Shown here: positions 1 to 9,288 of the stretch, piece after piece
How the letters are laid out: each line of letters starts with the position of its first letter
How positions within the stretch are numbered: the stretch's first letter is position 1
NCBI RefSeq assembly: GCF_013185195.1
Contig: NZ_JAAZWC010000004.1
Span: 62,001 to 126,000 of the forward strand
From: Saccharibacillus qingshengii
GTDB lineage: Bacteria; Bacillota; Bacilli; Paenibacillales; Paenibacillaceae
Length of the DNA stretch: 64,000 nucleotides
Reading direction: 5' to 3'
The notes under the pieces: generated by a model
Seen by the model: only the letters and a program-made list of their open reading frames with translations
The model's database searches: none
Told to the model about the DNA's origin: nothing
Made by a program: the position numbers and the translations under genes

Positions 1-207
1 CAGTACACGGGGCTGTTCTTCCCGGCGGGCTTTGGGAGAGCGGACTTTGGTATCGACAGGATTGACGGAGACCGCTTTTACGCGGACAAGCAGGTCGTGT
101 CCCCGGGGCGTCGGTCGGTCCAGTTCCACATCGATCAGGCTGTCTTCGCGTTCGATCGGCAGATATTCGTTCAGGGCTACGGCTTTCATGGGAACTGCAG
201 GGTTCAT
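1..207 (-). CDS. Zinc-type alcohol dehydrogenase-like protein, N-terminal part (runs off window)
   Basis: Only the first 69 codons lie in the window; the gene continues beyond base 1. The start is ATG at 207, after GGGAGGAATACAAC. The translation opens MNPAVPMKAVALNEYL, then VELDRPTPRGHDLLVRV and KAVSVNPVDTKVR. This is the usual N-terminus (GroES-like fold) of the zinc-binding alcohol dehydrogenase/quinone oxidoreductase group of the MDR superfamily, which oxidises or reduces small carbonyls with NAD(P)H. The Rossmann domain and any zinc ligands lie outside, so substrate cannot be judged. It follows the SgrR-like gene on the same strand after a 128-base gap. Confidence 0.75.
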   Translation of the reverse strand, partial: MNPAVPMKAVALNEYLPIEREDSLIDVELDRPTPRGHDLLVRVKAVSVNPVDTKVRSPKARREEQPRVL

Positions 208-335
208 GTTGTATTCCTCCCGTTTGAAGTGATACTCAGGCGCACTCGTGTATGTATAACGCCAAAAGAACCCCGCATAAACGGTCCACGCGCAGACGTC
301 CGCTGCCGAGATTCGAGGCGGCGGACGCCGGGGCG

Positions 336-2147
336 TCATTCCTGCAGGCCCGGCGCAGTCTGCTCGCCCGGTGGAAACCAGACGGTGCGCAGGTCGATCC
401 AGCCCTGCGCACCGAAGCTGACGCCGCGGATGCTGGGCAGATACGAAGTCTGCAGCGGCGTTTCGTACAGAATCTGCAGCTGGCGTTCGGCGACCAGGCG
501 GGCTTCGATCGGATCAAGTTCCCGCCCGCGCCCGCGGGGCGTCTCTTCCGCGGCGGCCCGGCGCAGCGCGTTTCGAATAAAGGCGCGGGTTGCCGAATCG
601 GCATGCTCCGACAGCGTCAGGTACAGATCGAACAGCCGCAGCTGCTCGTCGCGGTCGCGGATCAGCGAGAACAAGAGGAGATCCGCGGCCAGCCGGGTCC
701 GGCCTTTGAAATCGTCTACCGTCACGATGATGGTCCGGCACGAATAGCCGCAGCTTTCCAGCCGCTCTCTGAGGAGAGCGGCGTCTTTGCGATACTGCGG
801 AATGGTCAGCAGGCGCAGAGGCTTCCGCTCCGGGCCGGATTCATCCGAAGCCGCAGCGTCGGAGTCTGCCCCGGAGAGAACCGCCATCACCGCTGCCCGC
901 TCGATCGGATCGCGCAGCGGACCGCTTTTCGTATTGCAGGTCACGAATTTGCGCGAGAACACTTCCGCATGCGCCCGGCTCCAGGCTTCTTCGAATTCCG
1001 CGCCGCCGTTCGGGGCCGGGCGCTCCTTTTGCCGACGGAAGGTCTCTGCGCTTGTTTTTGCCGCCGCGCTTTGGGTTTCTTCTCTCTTGTTCGGTCCGTC
1101 TCCCTGCCACACATGGAACGGCGAATCCGATTCCCCGACATCTTCTCCGCCTTCTATCCGCCAAGGAATATTGACGATCTCGACCCGGTCCAGATGCGCC
1201 CGGCCCGCATAATGCGGAACATGCGCTTCCAGTACGCATAGGTCGGGCAGGAACGTCGCGATCCGGAAAGGACCGGTACCGATCGGATTCAGCCGAAACT
1301 CTTCCTCGCCCTGGCGCAGCGCTTCCTTGGGTACAATCGATGTCCGGCTGGTACAGAGGAAAGGCAGAAACAGCGTATGCGCGCGCTTCAGGCGAATCTG
1401 CACGACAAGCGGACCAGGCGCCGTCACTTCGGCGATATTGCGGAACATAAAACCGTACAGTACACGCTCCGGCAGCTCCCGCATACGTTCGAACGAATAA
1501 ACGACGTCTTCCGAAGTCAGGATTCGCCCGTCATGGAACGGAACGTCTTTGCGCAGATAGAAGGTCCAGCAGGTTCCCTCTTCGCCCGATTCCCAGTGAT
1601 GGGCCAGCGCCGGCAGAATCTCGTCCGAGCCGTCCCGGCGGCGCAGCAGGCCGTCGAAGACGTGGCCGACAACGAAGGATTCCGCGAGCAGATTGGTGCG
1701 CAGCGGATCCAGCGAATGCAGCTGCTGACGGATCGGCAGCCGCAGCGTGTCGATCTGCCGCCCGGTCCGCGTCTCCGAATGATGCCCGAAATAAGCGCGC
1801 AGCGATTCTCTCAGCCTGGCCTGCATCGCGGGCGGCGGAGCGGTATCGCCCAGCTCGCCCGCGATGCCGCGAATATCGCCGCGTCCGATCGCGTCGGCTA
1901 CCGACTGCGCGGCGATATCTTCCGGCGTCCAGCGAAAAGCAAGTCCCGAGCGCCGGCCGCGTCCGCGCTTGGACGACCAGCAGATCCAGCCGGCCGCCGC
2001 CATTTTGCCGATCACCGTCAGTGCGCTTCGGTGCGTGCAGTCCAGCGTCTCCGCCACTTCCGCAAGCGTCACCCGCGCCCCTTCCCGTCCGTCGTCTTCC
2101 GCTCCGTAACGTTCGTGCAGCAGCAGGAATTGTCTGTGCAGCTTCAT
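336..2147 (-). CDS. SgrR-family regulator: winged helix fused to a peptide-type solute-binding domain
   Basis: 603 residues. Residues 1-110 form an SgrR-like N-terminal winged helix (MKLHRQFLLLHERYG, then TLAEVAETLDCTHRSALTVI). Residues about 140-590 resemble the SBP_bac_5 periplasmic-binding fold (LRTNLLAESFVVGHVFDGLL; DVPFHDGRILTSEDVVYSF; PIGTGPFRI). There is no signal peptide, so it acts in the cytoplasm as a DNA-binding sensor. In E. coli SgrR answers to sugar-phosphate stress; Paenibacillaceae have several uncharacterised members. The start is supported by AAGGGGGA six bases upstream. It is divergent from the DUF4173 gene at 2281 and shares the AT-rich intergenic region with it. Ligand and targets unknown. 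Confidence 0.85.
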   Translation of the reverse strand: MKLHRQFLLLHERYGAEDDGREGARVTLAEVAETLDCTHRSALTVIGKMAAAGWICWSSKRGRGRRSGLAFRWTPEDIAAQSVADAIGRGDIRGIAGELGDTAPPPAMQARLRESLRAYFGHHSETRTGRQIDTLRLPIRQQLHSLDPLRTNLLAESFVVGHVFDGLLRRRDGSDEILPALAHHWESGEEGTCWTFYLRKDVPFHDGRILTSEDVVYSFERMRELPERVLYGFMFRNIAEVTAPGPLVVQIRLKRAHTLFLPFLCTSRTSIVPKEALRQGEEEFRLNPIGTGPFRIATFLPDLCVLEAHVPHYAGRAHLDRVEIVNIPWRIEGGEDVGESDSPFHVWQGDGPNKREETQSAAAKTSAETFRRQKERPAPNGGAEFEEAWSRAHAEVFSRKFVTCNTKSGPLRDPIERAAVMAVLSGADSDAAASDESGPERKPLRLLTIPQYRKDAALLRERLESCGYSCRTIIVTVDDFKGRTRLAADLLLFSLIRDRDEQLRLFDLYLTLSEHADSATRAFIRNALRRAAAEETPRGRGRELDPIEARLVAERQLQILYETPLQTSYLPSIRGVSFGAQGWIDLRTVWFPPGEQTAPGLQE

Positions 2148-2195
2148 TCATAGTCCCCCTTAAAAATAAGAAAAAAGGTCCCCCAACCTTTCTAT

Positions 2196-2223
2196 TTATC
2201 TTCTTATTTTAACATCTATAATG
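2196..2223 (+). promoter_or_regulatory. AT-rich promoter element shared with 10463-10490
   Basis: TTTATCTTCTTATTTTAA (2196-2213) is followed by CATC and a consensus -10 TATAAT (2218-2223). The same 18 bases occur at 10463-10480 in front of another gene, also followed by a -10-like sequence. No clear -35 is visible. The match extends over 28 bases with three differences, so a common regulator or a special promoter class is possible. Confidence 0.5.
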
Positions 2224-2280
2224 GAAAAAGAATACAGTCCAAACGGCGCAGACCGCTTGGACAAACGGAGGGAAATCCAC

Positions 2281-3774
2281 ATGAACGAATCGAAGATCGA
2301 AGGGGAAAGGCGCACGCTGCCGGCGTTGGCAGCGGCGCTTGCGCTTGGCTTCCTGCATCAACTGCTGTTCTACGGCCTATTGCCCGGACTGTCCGTACCG
2401 CTGTTCGTCCTGCTGCTGTATGCCTATTTCCGGATGTTCGGCCGGGAAACGATACGGCCGCCCGATCAGGCCGGCCTGCTGTTGTCGGCTGCGGTTGTGC
2501 TGCTCGCGCTGACGTATGCGCTGTTCGACAACCCGATCTTTTTCGTGCTTAATCTGTTGGCGCTTCCGGCCCTGATCGCCTGGCATCTGACTTACATCAT
2601 GGGCGATCGCAGACGAAGCTGGCATGATCTGCGGTTGATCCCCGATGCGTTCGGCCACGTGCTGAAGCAGACGGTGCTGCATGTGCCTGATGCATTCGCC
2701 TGGGCACGGCCTCGCGCCAATCGAGCCGGCGACAGCGAAGACGATTCTTCGCTCAGGCAGGTGATGTACGGGCTGGCGTTCGCGGTGCCGCTCCTTGGGA
2801 TCGTTCTGGTGCTGCTGCTGTCGGCAGACGGCGTGCTGCGCACCATGGCGGGCCGCATTCCCGTATGGTTCGGGAATCTGCCGCTCGGCGACGGAGGAGG
2901 AAGACTGCTGTGGACATGTGCCGCCGGGCTGTTCCTGTTCACGTATCTGGCCGGTTTCCGTTCGCCCAAGCGCAGACTGCCCGTACAGGGGCCTTGGATG
3001 GCCGATCCCGTCGAACCGGCCGCCAGGTTCCGGCCGCTGCCCATGGTTACGCTGCTGATCTCGCTCAATCTTGTCTATGTGCTGTTCGTGGCGTTTCAAT
3101 TCTCTTATCTGTTCGGCGCCTGGCAGGGCGTACTCCCCGAATCTTCTTCGTATGCCGAGTACACGCGCAGCGGGTTCGGCGAACTGATCGGCGTCACGCT
3201 GATCAATTTCGGAGTGCTGCTGATCGGCATGTACGCGACTCTGCGCGGAGAAGGACGGCAGCGCCGGCTGTTGGATGCCCTGCATCTGCTGCTTATCTTC
3301 TGCTCGGTGGCGATGCTGGGGTCTGCTTTTTCCCGGCTGCTGCTGTACGAAGAAGCTTACGGTTATACGCGGCTCCGTTTTCTCGTACATGCGTTCATGA
3401 TCTTCCTGTTCGCGGTCCTGCTGCTGTTCGCCCTGTGCATTCGGCTGCGCCGTATTGCGCTTGGACGCCTGCTCGTCGTACTCGGCGTCTGCGCTTATCT
3501 GGCCGTCAACTATGCCTGCATGGACCGGGTCATTGCACGTCTTAATCTGGATCGTCAGCATACGGCCGAAGCGGCAGCCGATCTGGGTTATCTGATGGGC
3601 TTGTCCTCCGACGCTGTGCCCGTGCTGATCGAACGAGGGAAACAAGAAGGCGGCGAACTGGATCGGCTGCTGCGGGAAAAAGCGAAAAACGAAGCCAGCC
3701 TCAAGGTGCCGTGGCCGTCGTGGAACGTCTCGGAATGGAGGTCGCGTGAGCGGCTGAGTCAATATGTCAACTAG
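2281..3774 (+). CDS. DUF4173 (DUF4153-like) polytopic membrane protein
   Basis: 497 residues from ATG 2281, chosen because GGAGGG precedes it; the in-frame ATG at 2221 lies in the promoter. About ten hydrophobic segments are visible (for example residues 14-45, 68-105, 165-185, 222-240, 260-290, 310-330, 338-360, 372-400). The FQFSYLFGAWQ and SSYAEYTRSGFGEL stretches are hallmarks of the DUF4173 family, whose function is unknown. The last 60 residues are a soluble, charged tail. It stands alone between the divergent SgrR-like gene and the Ca2+ ATPase. Confidence 0.8.
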   Translation: MNESKIEGERRTLPALAAALALGFLHQLLFYGLLPGLSVPLFVLLLYAYFRMFGRETIRPPDQAGLLLSAAVVLLALTYALFDNPIFFVLNLLALPALIAWHLTYIMGDRRRSWHDLRLIPDAFGHVLKQTVLHVPDAFAWARPRANRAGDSEDDSSLRQVMYGLAFAVPLLGIVLVLLLSADGVLRTMAGRIPVWFGNLPLGDGGGRLLWTCAAGLFLFTYLAGFRSPKRRLPVQGPWMADPVEPAARFRPLPMVTLLISLNLVYVLFVAFQFSYLFGAWQGVLPESSSYAEYTRSGFGELIGVTLINFGVLLIGMYATLRGEGRQRRLLDALHLLLIFCSVAMLGSAFSRLLLYEEAYGYTRLRFLVHAFMIFLFAVLLLFALCIRLRRIALGRLLVVLGVCAYLAVNYACMDRVIARLNLDRQHTAEAAADLGYLMGLSSDAVPVLIERGKQEGGELDRLLREKAKNEASLKVPWPSWNVSEWRSRERLSQYVN

Positions 3775-3979
3775 AACGTATGGCGCAGCGGCGGGCTTTG
3801 ACATGATTTTGAACGTTTTCCGAACAAGACGGTTCCAAGCTGGAATTTGCTGAAAAAATATCCGGAAAATCCGAACCCCTCCGCCTCTTCTGGGTAAAAG
3901 GGAGAGAGAGCGGCAGGCCCGAACCTCCCGATTCGTTGAACCGGATGCCGGGCCGCGCCGAACGATTAGGAGGGATTCC

Positions 3980-6634
3980 GTGGAGTTTTACCGTAAAAGC
4001 GGCGAAGAAACGCTGGAGGAACTGAAGTCCCGTCCGGAAGGACTCGATTCGGGGGAAGCGGGCAGACGGCTGGAAGAGCACGGCTACAACGAGCTGAACG
4101 AAAAAGGCAAAGACCCGATCTGGAAGCTCATTCTGGAATCGTTCAAAGACCCGATGGTGATTGTGCTGCTGGCGGCGGCTATCGTCCAGCTGGCTCTGGG
4201 CGAAGTCATCGAGTCGGTCATTATCTTCGCGGTATTGATCATGAATTCGGTAATCGGCGTCGTGCAGACGCGCAAAGCCGAGAATTCGCTGGATGCCCTG
4301 AAGCAGATGTCCGCACCCGCGGCCAAAGTCAAACGGAGCGGGCAGGTACATACGGTCGAGGCCAGGGAAGTGGTTCCCGGCGATATCGTGCTGCTCGAAG
4401 CGGGCGATTATGTGCCGGCCGACGGACGGCTGCTCGAGAGCAGCTCGCTGAAGACGGACGAAGGCATGCTGACCGGCGAATCGGAACCGGCGGAGAAGCA
4501 TACGGACACCATTGGGGAAGAGTCCGGGATCGGCGACCGCCGCAACATGGTCTTCAGCGGCGCATTGGTCGTCTACGGCCGGGGAACCCTTGTGGTGACC
4601 GGCACCGGAGCCCAGTCGGAGATCGGCAAGATCGCCGGACTGCTCGAAAGCGCGGAAGCCAAGCAGACGCCGCTGCAGCGCAAGCTCGAGAGTTTCAGCA
4701 AGAAGCTGGGACTGTTCATTCTGATTCTCTGTATCGTGATCTTTGCGGTGGAAGCGGGCCGCGAATGGCTCTCGGGCGATACGAACGATATGACGGGCGC
4801 GATCTTGAATTCGTTCATGTTCGCCGTAGCCGTCGCGGTCGCGGCGATTCCCGAAGCGCTGTCGTCGATCGTGACGATCGTGCTTGCGGTCGGCACGAAC
4901 AAGATGGCCAAGCGCCATGCCATTATCCGGCGCCTGCCGGCGGTCGAGACGCTCGGTTCGACAAGCGTCATCTGCACCGACAAGACCGGTACGCTGACAC
5001 AGAACAAGATGACGGTCGTCGACGATTTCGTGCCGGAAGGCCGCGAAGAACAGATCCCGGACGACCCGGCCGAATGGACGGACTCGGAACAGTGGCTGAT
5101 GCGTATCGCCGTACTGTGCAACGATTCGAGGATCAACGAGGACGGTCAGGAGATCGGCGATCCGACCGAAACGGCGCTGCTGGCCTACAGTTCCAAGAAG
5201 AACCGCAGCCATGAAGAAGTGCGAGGCACGTACGAACGCGAAGACGAGATTCCGTTCGACTCCGACCGCAAGCTGATGTCGACCGTGCATACGGTGGACG
5301 GCCGCCGCCTGCTGCTCGTCAAAGGCGGACCGGACGTGCTGCTCGACCGCTGCACCGGTATCCGGATCGACGGACGCGAAGAGAAGTTCACGGACGAATG
5401 GCTGCGCGGCATCCAGAAGCGGAACGAAGACTTTTCCGATCGGGCGCTGCGTGTACTGGCCTTCGGTTACAAAGAAATCGCCGCCGGCGTATCCGTCGAC
5501 GAAGATGACGAGAACGAATTGGTGTTCGTCGGCCTGACGGCGATGATCGATCCGCCGCGCGACGCGGTCTACGGCGCGATCAAGGAAGCGAGAAGCGCCG
5601 GTATTCGCCCGGTCATGATTACGGGCGACCACAAGACGACGGCGCAGGCGATCGGCCGCGATATCGGACTGATGGAAGAAGGCGACGAAGCGCTGACCGG
5701 CCGGGAGCTCGACGCGCTGTCCGACAGCGAACTGGACAACCGCCTGGAACATATCGCGGTATACGCGCGCGTCTCGCCGGAGAACAAGATCCGGATCGTG
5801 CGCGCCTGGCAGAAAAAAGGCCGGATCACGGCCATGACCGGCGACGGCGTCAACGACGCTCCGGCGCTCAAGCAGGCCGATATCGGCGTGGCGATGGGCA
5901 GCGGCACGGACGTGGCCAAGAACTCCGCGGCGATGGTCTTGACGGACGATAATTTCGTCTCGATCGTCAGCGCCGTCGAAGTCGGCCGCACCGTGTTCGA
6001 CAACATCAAGAAGTCGATCGCGTATCTGTTCTCGGGCAATCTGGGCGCGATCATCGCGATTCTGTTCGCGCTGGTCTTCGATTGGATCAATCCGTTTACG
6101 GCGCTGCAGCTGCTGTTCATCAATCTGCTGAACGATTCGCTGCCGGCGATCGCGCTCGGCATGGAGAAAGCCGAACCGGAAGTCATGCGGCGCAAACCGC
6201 GCGATATCAACGAAGGCATCTTCGCGGGAGGCACGCTTCAGACCGTCATCACGCGCGGCGTGCTGATCGGCGCCGCGGTTATCGTCTCGCAGTATATCGG
6301 GCTGCAGGAATCGCCCGAGCTGAGCGTGGCTATGGCGTTCACGACGCTGATCCTGGCGCGTACGCTGCAGACGTTCGCGGCGCGTTCGCAGACGCAGACG
6401 GCGTTCGGAGCCGGATTCTTCGATAACAAATACGTGCTCGGAGCCGTATTGTTCTGCTTCGTATTGTATGCGGTCACGCTGCTTCCCGGCGTACGCGAGA
6501 TCTTCTCGATCCCGGCCGATTTCGGCGTGAACGATTGGCTGATTGCGGCCGGTCTTGCACTCGGAGCGGTTGTGCTGATGGAGATCGTCAAGGTCATCCG
6601 GGTACGGATGGCACGCGGCAAAAGCCAGGTGTAG
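3980..6634 (+). CDS. Ca2+-translocating P-type ATPase (P2 type, single Ca site predicted)
   Basis: 884 residues from GTG 3980 behind TAGGAGGG. All P-type signatures are present: TGES in the actuator domain, DKTGTLT with the phosphorylated Asp, KGGPDVLL in the nucleotide domain and TGDGVNDAP in the hinge. The M4 motif is IPEAL, M5 is YLFSGNLGAII and M6 is INLLNDSLPAIALG. The M5 Ala stands where SERCA has site-I Glu771, while the M4 Glu and M6 Asn/Asp of site II are kept. By analogy with PMCA, SPCA and Listeria LMCA1 this predicts one Ca2+ exported per ATP. It acts in the cytoplasmic membrane. A strong terminator follows at 6701. Confidence 0.92.
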   Translation: MEFYRKSGEETLEELKSRPEGLDSGEAGRRLEEHGYNELNEKGKDPIWKLILESFKDPMVIVLLAAAIVQLALGEVIESVIIFAVLIMNSVIGVVQTRKAENSLDALKQMSAPAAKVKRSGQVHTVEAREVVPGDIVLLEAGDYVPADGRLLESSSLKTDEGMLTGESEPAEKHTDTIGEESGIGDRRNMVFSGALVVYGRGTLVVTGTGAQSEIGKIAGLLESAEAKQTPLQRKLESFSKKLGLFILILCIVIFAVEAGREWLSGDTNDMTGAILNSFMFAVAVAVAAIPEALSSIVTIVLAVGTNKMAKRHAIIRRLPAVETLGSTSVICTDKTGTLTQNKMTVVDDFVPEGREEQIPDDPAEWTDSEQWLMRIAVLCNDSRINEDGQEIGDPTETALLAYSSKKNRSHEEVRGTYEREDEIPFDSDRKLMSTVHTVDGRRLLLVKGGPDVLLDRCTGIRIDGREEKFTDEWLRGIQKRNEDFSDRALRVLAFGYKEIAAGVSVDEDDENELVFVGLTAMIDPPRDAVYGAIKEARSAGIRPVMITGDHKTTAQAIGRDIGLMEEGDEALTGRELDALSDSELDNRLEHIAVYARVSPENKIRIVRAWQKKGRITAMTGDGVNDAPALKQADIGVAMGSGTDVAKNSAAMVLTDDNFVSIVSAVEVGRTVFDNIKKSIAYLFSGNLGAIIAILFALVFDWINPFTALQLLFINLLNDSLPAIALGMEKAEPEVMRRKPRDINEGIFAGGTLQTVITRGVLIGAAVIVSQYIGLQESPELSVAMAFTTLILARTLQTFAARSQTQTAFGAGFFDNKYVLGAVLFCFVLYAVTLLPGVREIFSIPADFGVNDWLIAAGLALGAVVLMEIVKVIRVRMARGKSQV

Positions 6635-6700
6635 AAGCTTCGTCGAAGGCGCGACAGTTGGCCCGGGAGCGAATATACCCGGAGGTATAAGCGGAATTGG

Positions 6701-6728
6701 AGCAGCGCCCTGAGGCGCTGCTCTTTTT
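6701..6728 (+). terminator. Intrinsic terminator of the Ca2+ ATPase gene
   Basis: A nine-base perfect stem (AGCAGCGCC/GGCGCTGCT) with loop CTGA is followed by CTTTTT. Confidence 0.85.
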
Positions 6729-6928
6729 CGTGTTCCCTTCGTGCTTCCTACCCGGCTGATGATTGAATGGACTCGGAGAATACGCGTTCGTAGGAGGCCC
6801 GGGCCAAGCGGAATCTCCGCTGCCGTGCGGTCGGGTGATGCGGCCGCCGACGGCCCCGTTCGCCCTGCGGCAGTGTTTCGGTTAAGCGAATCGGTGACCC
6901 GGTGCCGGATAGACGCCGCTTCCGGGAC

Positions 6929-6957
6929 TTGCGCCGAGGAGGAAATGCCGTTATATT
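6929..6957 (+). promoter_or_regulatory. SigA-type promoter of the siderophore-binding protein gene
   Basis: TTGCGC (6929-6934), a 17-base spacer, then TATATT (6952-6957). The Fur box starts nine bases downstream and would cover the transcription start. Confidence 0.65.
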
Positions 6958-6965
6958 GGTGGATA

Positions 6966-6980
6966 TGAGAATCGTTATCA
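6966..6980 (+). promoter_or_regulatory. Fur box
   Basis: TGAGAATCGTTATCA followed by ATT matches the Bacillus Fur 7-1-7 core (TGATAATnATTATCA) with few differences. It lies between the -10 at 6952 and the start codon at 7009, a repressing position. Confidence 0.8.
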
Positions 6981-7008
6981 ATTAAAAAATAAACGGGGGT
7001 TAGGATCC

Positions 7009-8049
7009 ATGAAGACAATAACGTTTAAAAGTCTCTCCATTTTGCTGGCCGGAAGTCTGGCCCTTGCGGTAAGCGCCTGTTCGAACGAGGCGGAAACGGA
7101 CAAGGGTACGGCCGTGGAAACCGGACAGCCGGCAGGCGAGGCATCCGAATCCAAGACGCCTGCCGCCGATACGGGTGCCGAAGAAACGGCCGCATCCGGC
7201 GAAGACCGGGTGCTGAAAGACTCGATGGACCATGAAGTGACGATCCCCGCCGAACCGAAAGCGGTTATCGCTTCGTATCTGGAAGATCCTCTGGTAGCGC
7301 TCGGCGTGAAACCGGTTGCGCAGTGGATGATCGGCGAAGGCAAGATGCAGAGCTATTTGCAGGATTCCCTGTCGGGCGTGCCGGGTATTCCATCGGAACT
7401 TCCGCTCGAAGTGACAGCCAGCTACTCGCCGGATCTGATTCTGATGGACAGCGCGGAATTGGTGGCGGGCGACAAATACAAGCAGTATTCGGCGATCGCT
7501 CCCACCTATGTGGTCGGCAACGCGCAGAATAACGACTGGAGACAGGAACTGCTGACCGTCGGCGAAGTGCTGGGCAAAAAGGGCGAAGCGCAGAAAGTAC
7601 TGGACGCTTACGAAGCCAAAGCGGCCGATGCGAAAGCGAAGCTTGAGGAAGCGGCCGGCGGAGCGAAAAAAGCGGCGGCTCTCTGGGCGACGGAAAAAGA
7701 CGTCTACGTCGTGAACATGAATCTGTCCAGCGGAGATGTGATCTACAACGATCTCGGAATGACGGTACCGGATATCGTCAAGCAGGCTTCGGAAGCGAGC
7801 GAAATGAATTGGAGCAGCTTGTCTCTGGAGCTGCTGGCCGACCTGGATGCCGATTATCTGTTCCTCGTCAACGGCAGCGGCAAAGACAAGGCGCAGGTGC
7901 TGGCCGATCCGGTCTGGCGCAACATTCCGGCCGTCAAAGCGAACCGGGTGTACGAATTCGACCGCGACAGCAGCTGGCTGTACACGGGAGCTATCGCCAA
8001 CGGCCAGATGATCGATGATGTGCTTGCAAGCGTTACGGGCTCCAAGTAA
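7009..8049 (+). CDS. Iron-siderophore ABC transporter substrate-binding lipoprotein (FhuD/FecB type)
   Basis: 346 residues. A lipoprotein signal (MKTITFKSLSILLAGS, lipobox LAVSAC with Cys24) is followed by a Thr/Glu/Ala-rich linker to about residue 65. A class III periplasmic-binding domain follows, with VLKDSMDHEVTIPAEPKAVIA, a typical FecB-family opening. It should capture ferric siderophores at the outer membrane face and pass them to a permease/FhuC-type ATPase. No such partners are adjacent, so it must use ones encoded elsewhere, as Bacillus orphan binding proteins do. The Fur box at 6966 supports iron control. Siderophore type cannot be read from sequence. Confidence 0.88.
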   Translation: MKTITFKSLSILLAGSLALAVSACSNEAETDKGTAVETGQPAGEASESKTPAADTGAEETAASGEDRVLKDSMDHEVTIPAEPKAVIASYLEDPLVALGVKPVAQWMIGEGKMQSYLQDSLSGVPGIPSELPLEVTASYSPDLILMDSAELVAGDKYKQYSAIAPTYVVGNAQNNDWRQELLTVGEVLGKKGEAQKVLDAYEAKAADAKAKLEEAAGGAKKAAALWATEKDVYVVNMNLSSGDVIYNDLGMTVPDIVKQASEASEMNWSSLSLELLADLDADYLFLVNGSGKDKAQVLADPVWRNIPAVKANRVYEFDRDSSWLYTGAIANGQMIDDVLASVTGSK

Positions 8050-8144
8050 CAAACGCATCAAGCGGATCCCCTCAATAGACGCAAATGTCAGGCAGTCCAA
8101 GAGGCTAAGCGGGAAGAGTCTTCCGGCGCCCATCCTCCTCCATC

Positions 8145-8184
8145 AAAAAAAGCCGTGTCCCGAAGCGAAGGACACGGCTTTTTG
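8145..8184. terminator. Bidirectional intrinsic terminator
   Basis: AAAAAAGCCGTGTCC and GGACACGGCTTTTT pair around CGAAGCGAA. A-runs and T-runs flank both sides, serving the converging genes at 7009 (+) and 8225 (-). Confidence 0.85.
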
Positions 8185-8224
8185 ACTTTATGGTGCAGGT
8201 CAAAGGTTCCGCTGCAAGAGGAGT

Positions 8225-8653
8225 TCAAGGGAGCGGCCGGGGGTCTACGATCCGGTGCAGGACATCCTGCACCGTCACACCGTCCAGATAATCGAGGTAG
8301 CGGCTCTCCGCTTCGCCGAAGTAATGATCCATCGCGCCCGAGATGCCGGACGAGACGGGGCAGGTGCTGCCCGGGCTGCCGGTCGGTTTTTTGGGACGAA
8401 GCCCGCCGCAGCAGGAAGCCCGGTAGATATCCGCCAGACGGATCGCCGCCGGCTCGGCCTGGAGAAAATAGCCGCCGCCGATGCCTTCGCGCGTGCCGAC
8501 CCAACCTTGCTCGCGCAGACAGCGCATCATCTTGCGGACACGGGCCGGGTGCGTGCCGACGTTTTCGGCCAGTTCTTCGCTGTTGGCCGAGCCGGAAGTC
8601 GAGTGGGCCAGATAGACGAGCAGGTGGACGGCGGCAGGAAATTCGCTATTCAT
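8225..8653 (-). CDS. Rrf2-family transcriptional regulator
   Basis: 142 residues; start ATG 8653 follows AGGAGGTATAAACA. The N-terminal winged helix (FPAAVHLLVYLAH; SEELAENVGTHPARVRKMM; GGGYFLQ) is typical of Rrf2 proteins. Family members sense redox state, NO, Fe-S supply or cysteine metabolism. Cys81, Cys82 and Cys98 lie in the region where IscR and NsrR bind an Fe-S cluster, but spacing differs and metal binding is only possible. It most resembles the YwnA/YwgB group in length. No obvious target is adjacent; the next gene (8856) is divergent across about 200 bases. Confidence 0.85.
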   Translation of the reverse strand: MNSEFPAAVHLLVYLAHSTSGSANSEELAENVGTHPARVRKMMRCLREQGWVGTREGIGGGYFLQAEPAAIRLADIYRASCCGGLRPKKPTGSPGSTCPVSSGISGAMDHYFGEAESRYLDYLDGVTVQDVLHRIVDPRPLP

Positions 8654-8741
8654 TGTTTATACCTCCTGAACTTGACTTAATATAAGGATAAGCTCCGAAG
8701 GTCTGGTGCGAAGAAAGACAATGAATCGCTTCTTACCTTCC

Positions 8742-8770
8742 TTGACCTTTTGAACTGTATAATTTATAAT
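8742..8770 (+). promoter_or_regulatory. SigA-type promoter of the IDEAL-domain gene
   Basis: TTGACC (8742-8747), 17 bases, TATAAT (8765-8770): near-consensus vegetative promoter about 85 bases before the start codon. Confidence 0.75.
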
Positions 8771-8855
8771 TACAGTTAGATCCCAAGTATAATTCTTTTA
8801 GTCGAATCCGGCAAATAATAAACTTCTTAAACGGGGAAGAGAGAGGTGTATCGAG

Positions 8856-9227
8856 ATGAGTAAATGGACGACGGGAGATTGGATTCAAGCCTACACCGAC
8901 GACGGCGCTCTGGTACACGGGTATCTGATTGCGTCGAGTGCGCCTATTCAGACAGCTCTGCTGCAGGTCACCCATAGCGACAATAAGGAATTGATGGGCA
9001 AGGAGATTGCCGTATCCGATCGGGGTATGAAGAAACTGTCCGAGAATCCGCGCAAAAGCGAGCAGGAGATTCACAGCCTGATCGATCTGGCGCTCCAGGT
9101 TCGAGACGAAGCCTGGTTTATGGAACTGACCAATGAACTGCGCAGCGGCCCGAAACGTTCGAAACGCAAAGAAAACGGATTGGGACAACGCCCGGTTAAC
9201 CGGTTGGGCTCTTCGGATATTCGCTAA
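8856..9227 (+). CDS. IDEAL-domain protein
   Basis: 123 residues. The first 60 residues form a small beta-rich part (WTTGDWIQAYTDDGALVHGY). Residues about 71-92 (SLIDLALQVRDEAWF, then MELTNEL) match the IDEAL motif, an amphipathic helix named after its Ile-Asp-Glu-Ala-Leu core and found at the end of Bacillus proteins such as YpiB. The tail is basic and probably disordered. Known IDEAL helices mediate protein-protein contact, for example ComK binding to MecA. The binding partner here is unknown. It has its own promoter and terminator. Confidence 0.75.
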   Translation: MSKWTTGDWIQAYTDDGALVHGYLIASSAPIQTALLQVTHSDNKELMGKEIAVSDRGMKKLSENPRKSEQEIHSLIDLALQVRDEAWFMELTNELRSGPKRSKRKENGLGQRPVNRLGSSDIR

Positions 9228-9288
9228 GGGATCGGAACACCGACGATTCGGCTTGAACCCTATAGATTAAATAACTGCACGGCGCATG

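Noticed and set aside
3767-7018. Very long minus-strand frame of about 1080 codons opposite the Ca2+ ATPase
   Set aside because: It is the antisense of a well-supported gene; composition is Arg/Gln/His-rich with no domain, as expected of G+C-rich shadow frames.
8740-8765. TATAAT at 8758 as the -10 of the IDEAL gene
   Set aside because: Only ten bases from the -35; the TATAAT at 8765 gives a 17-base spacer.
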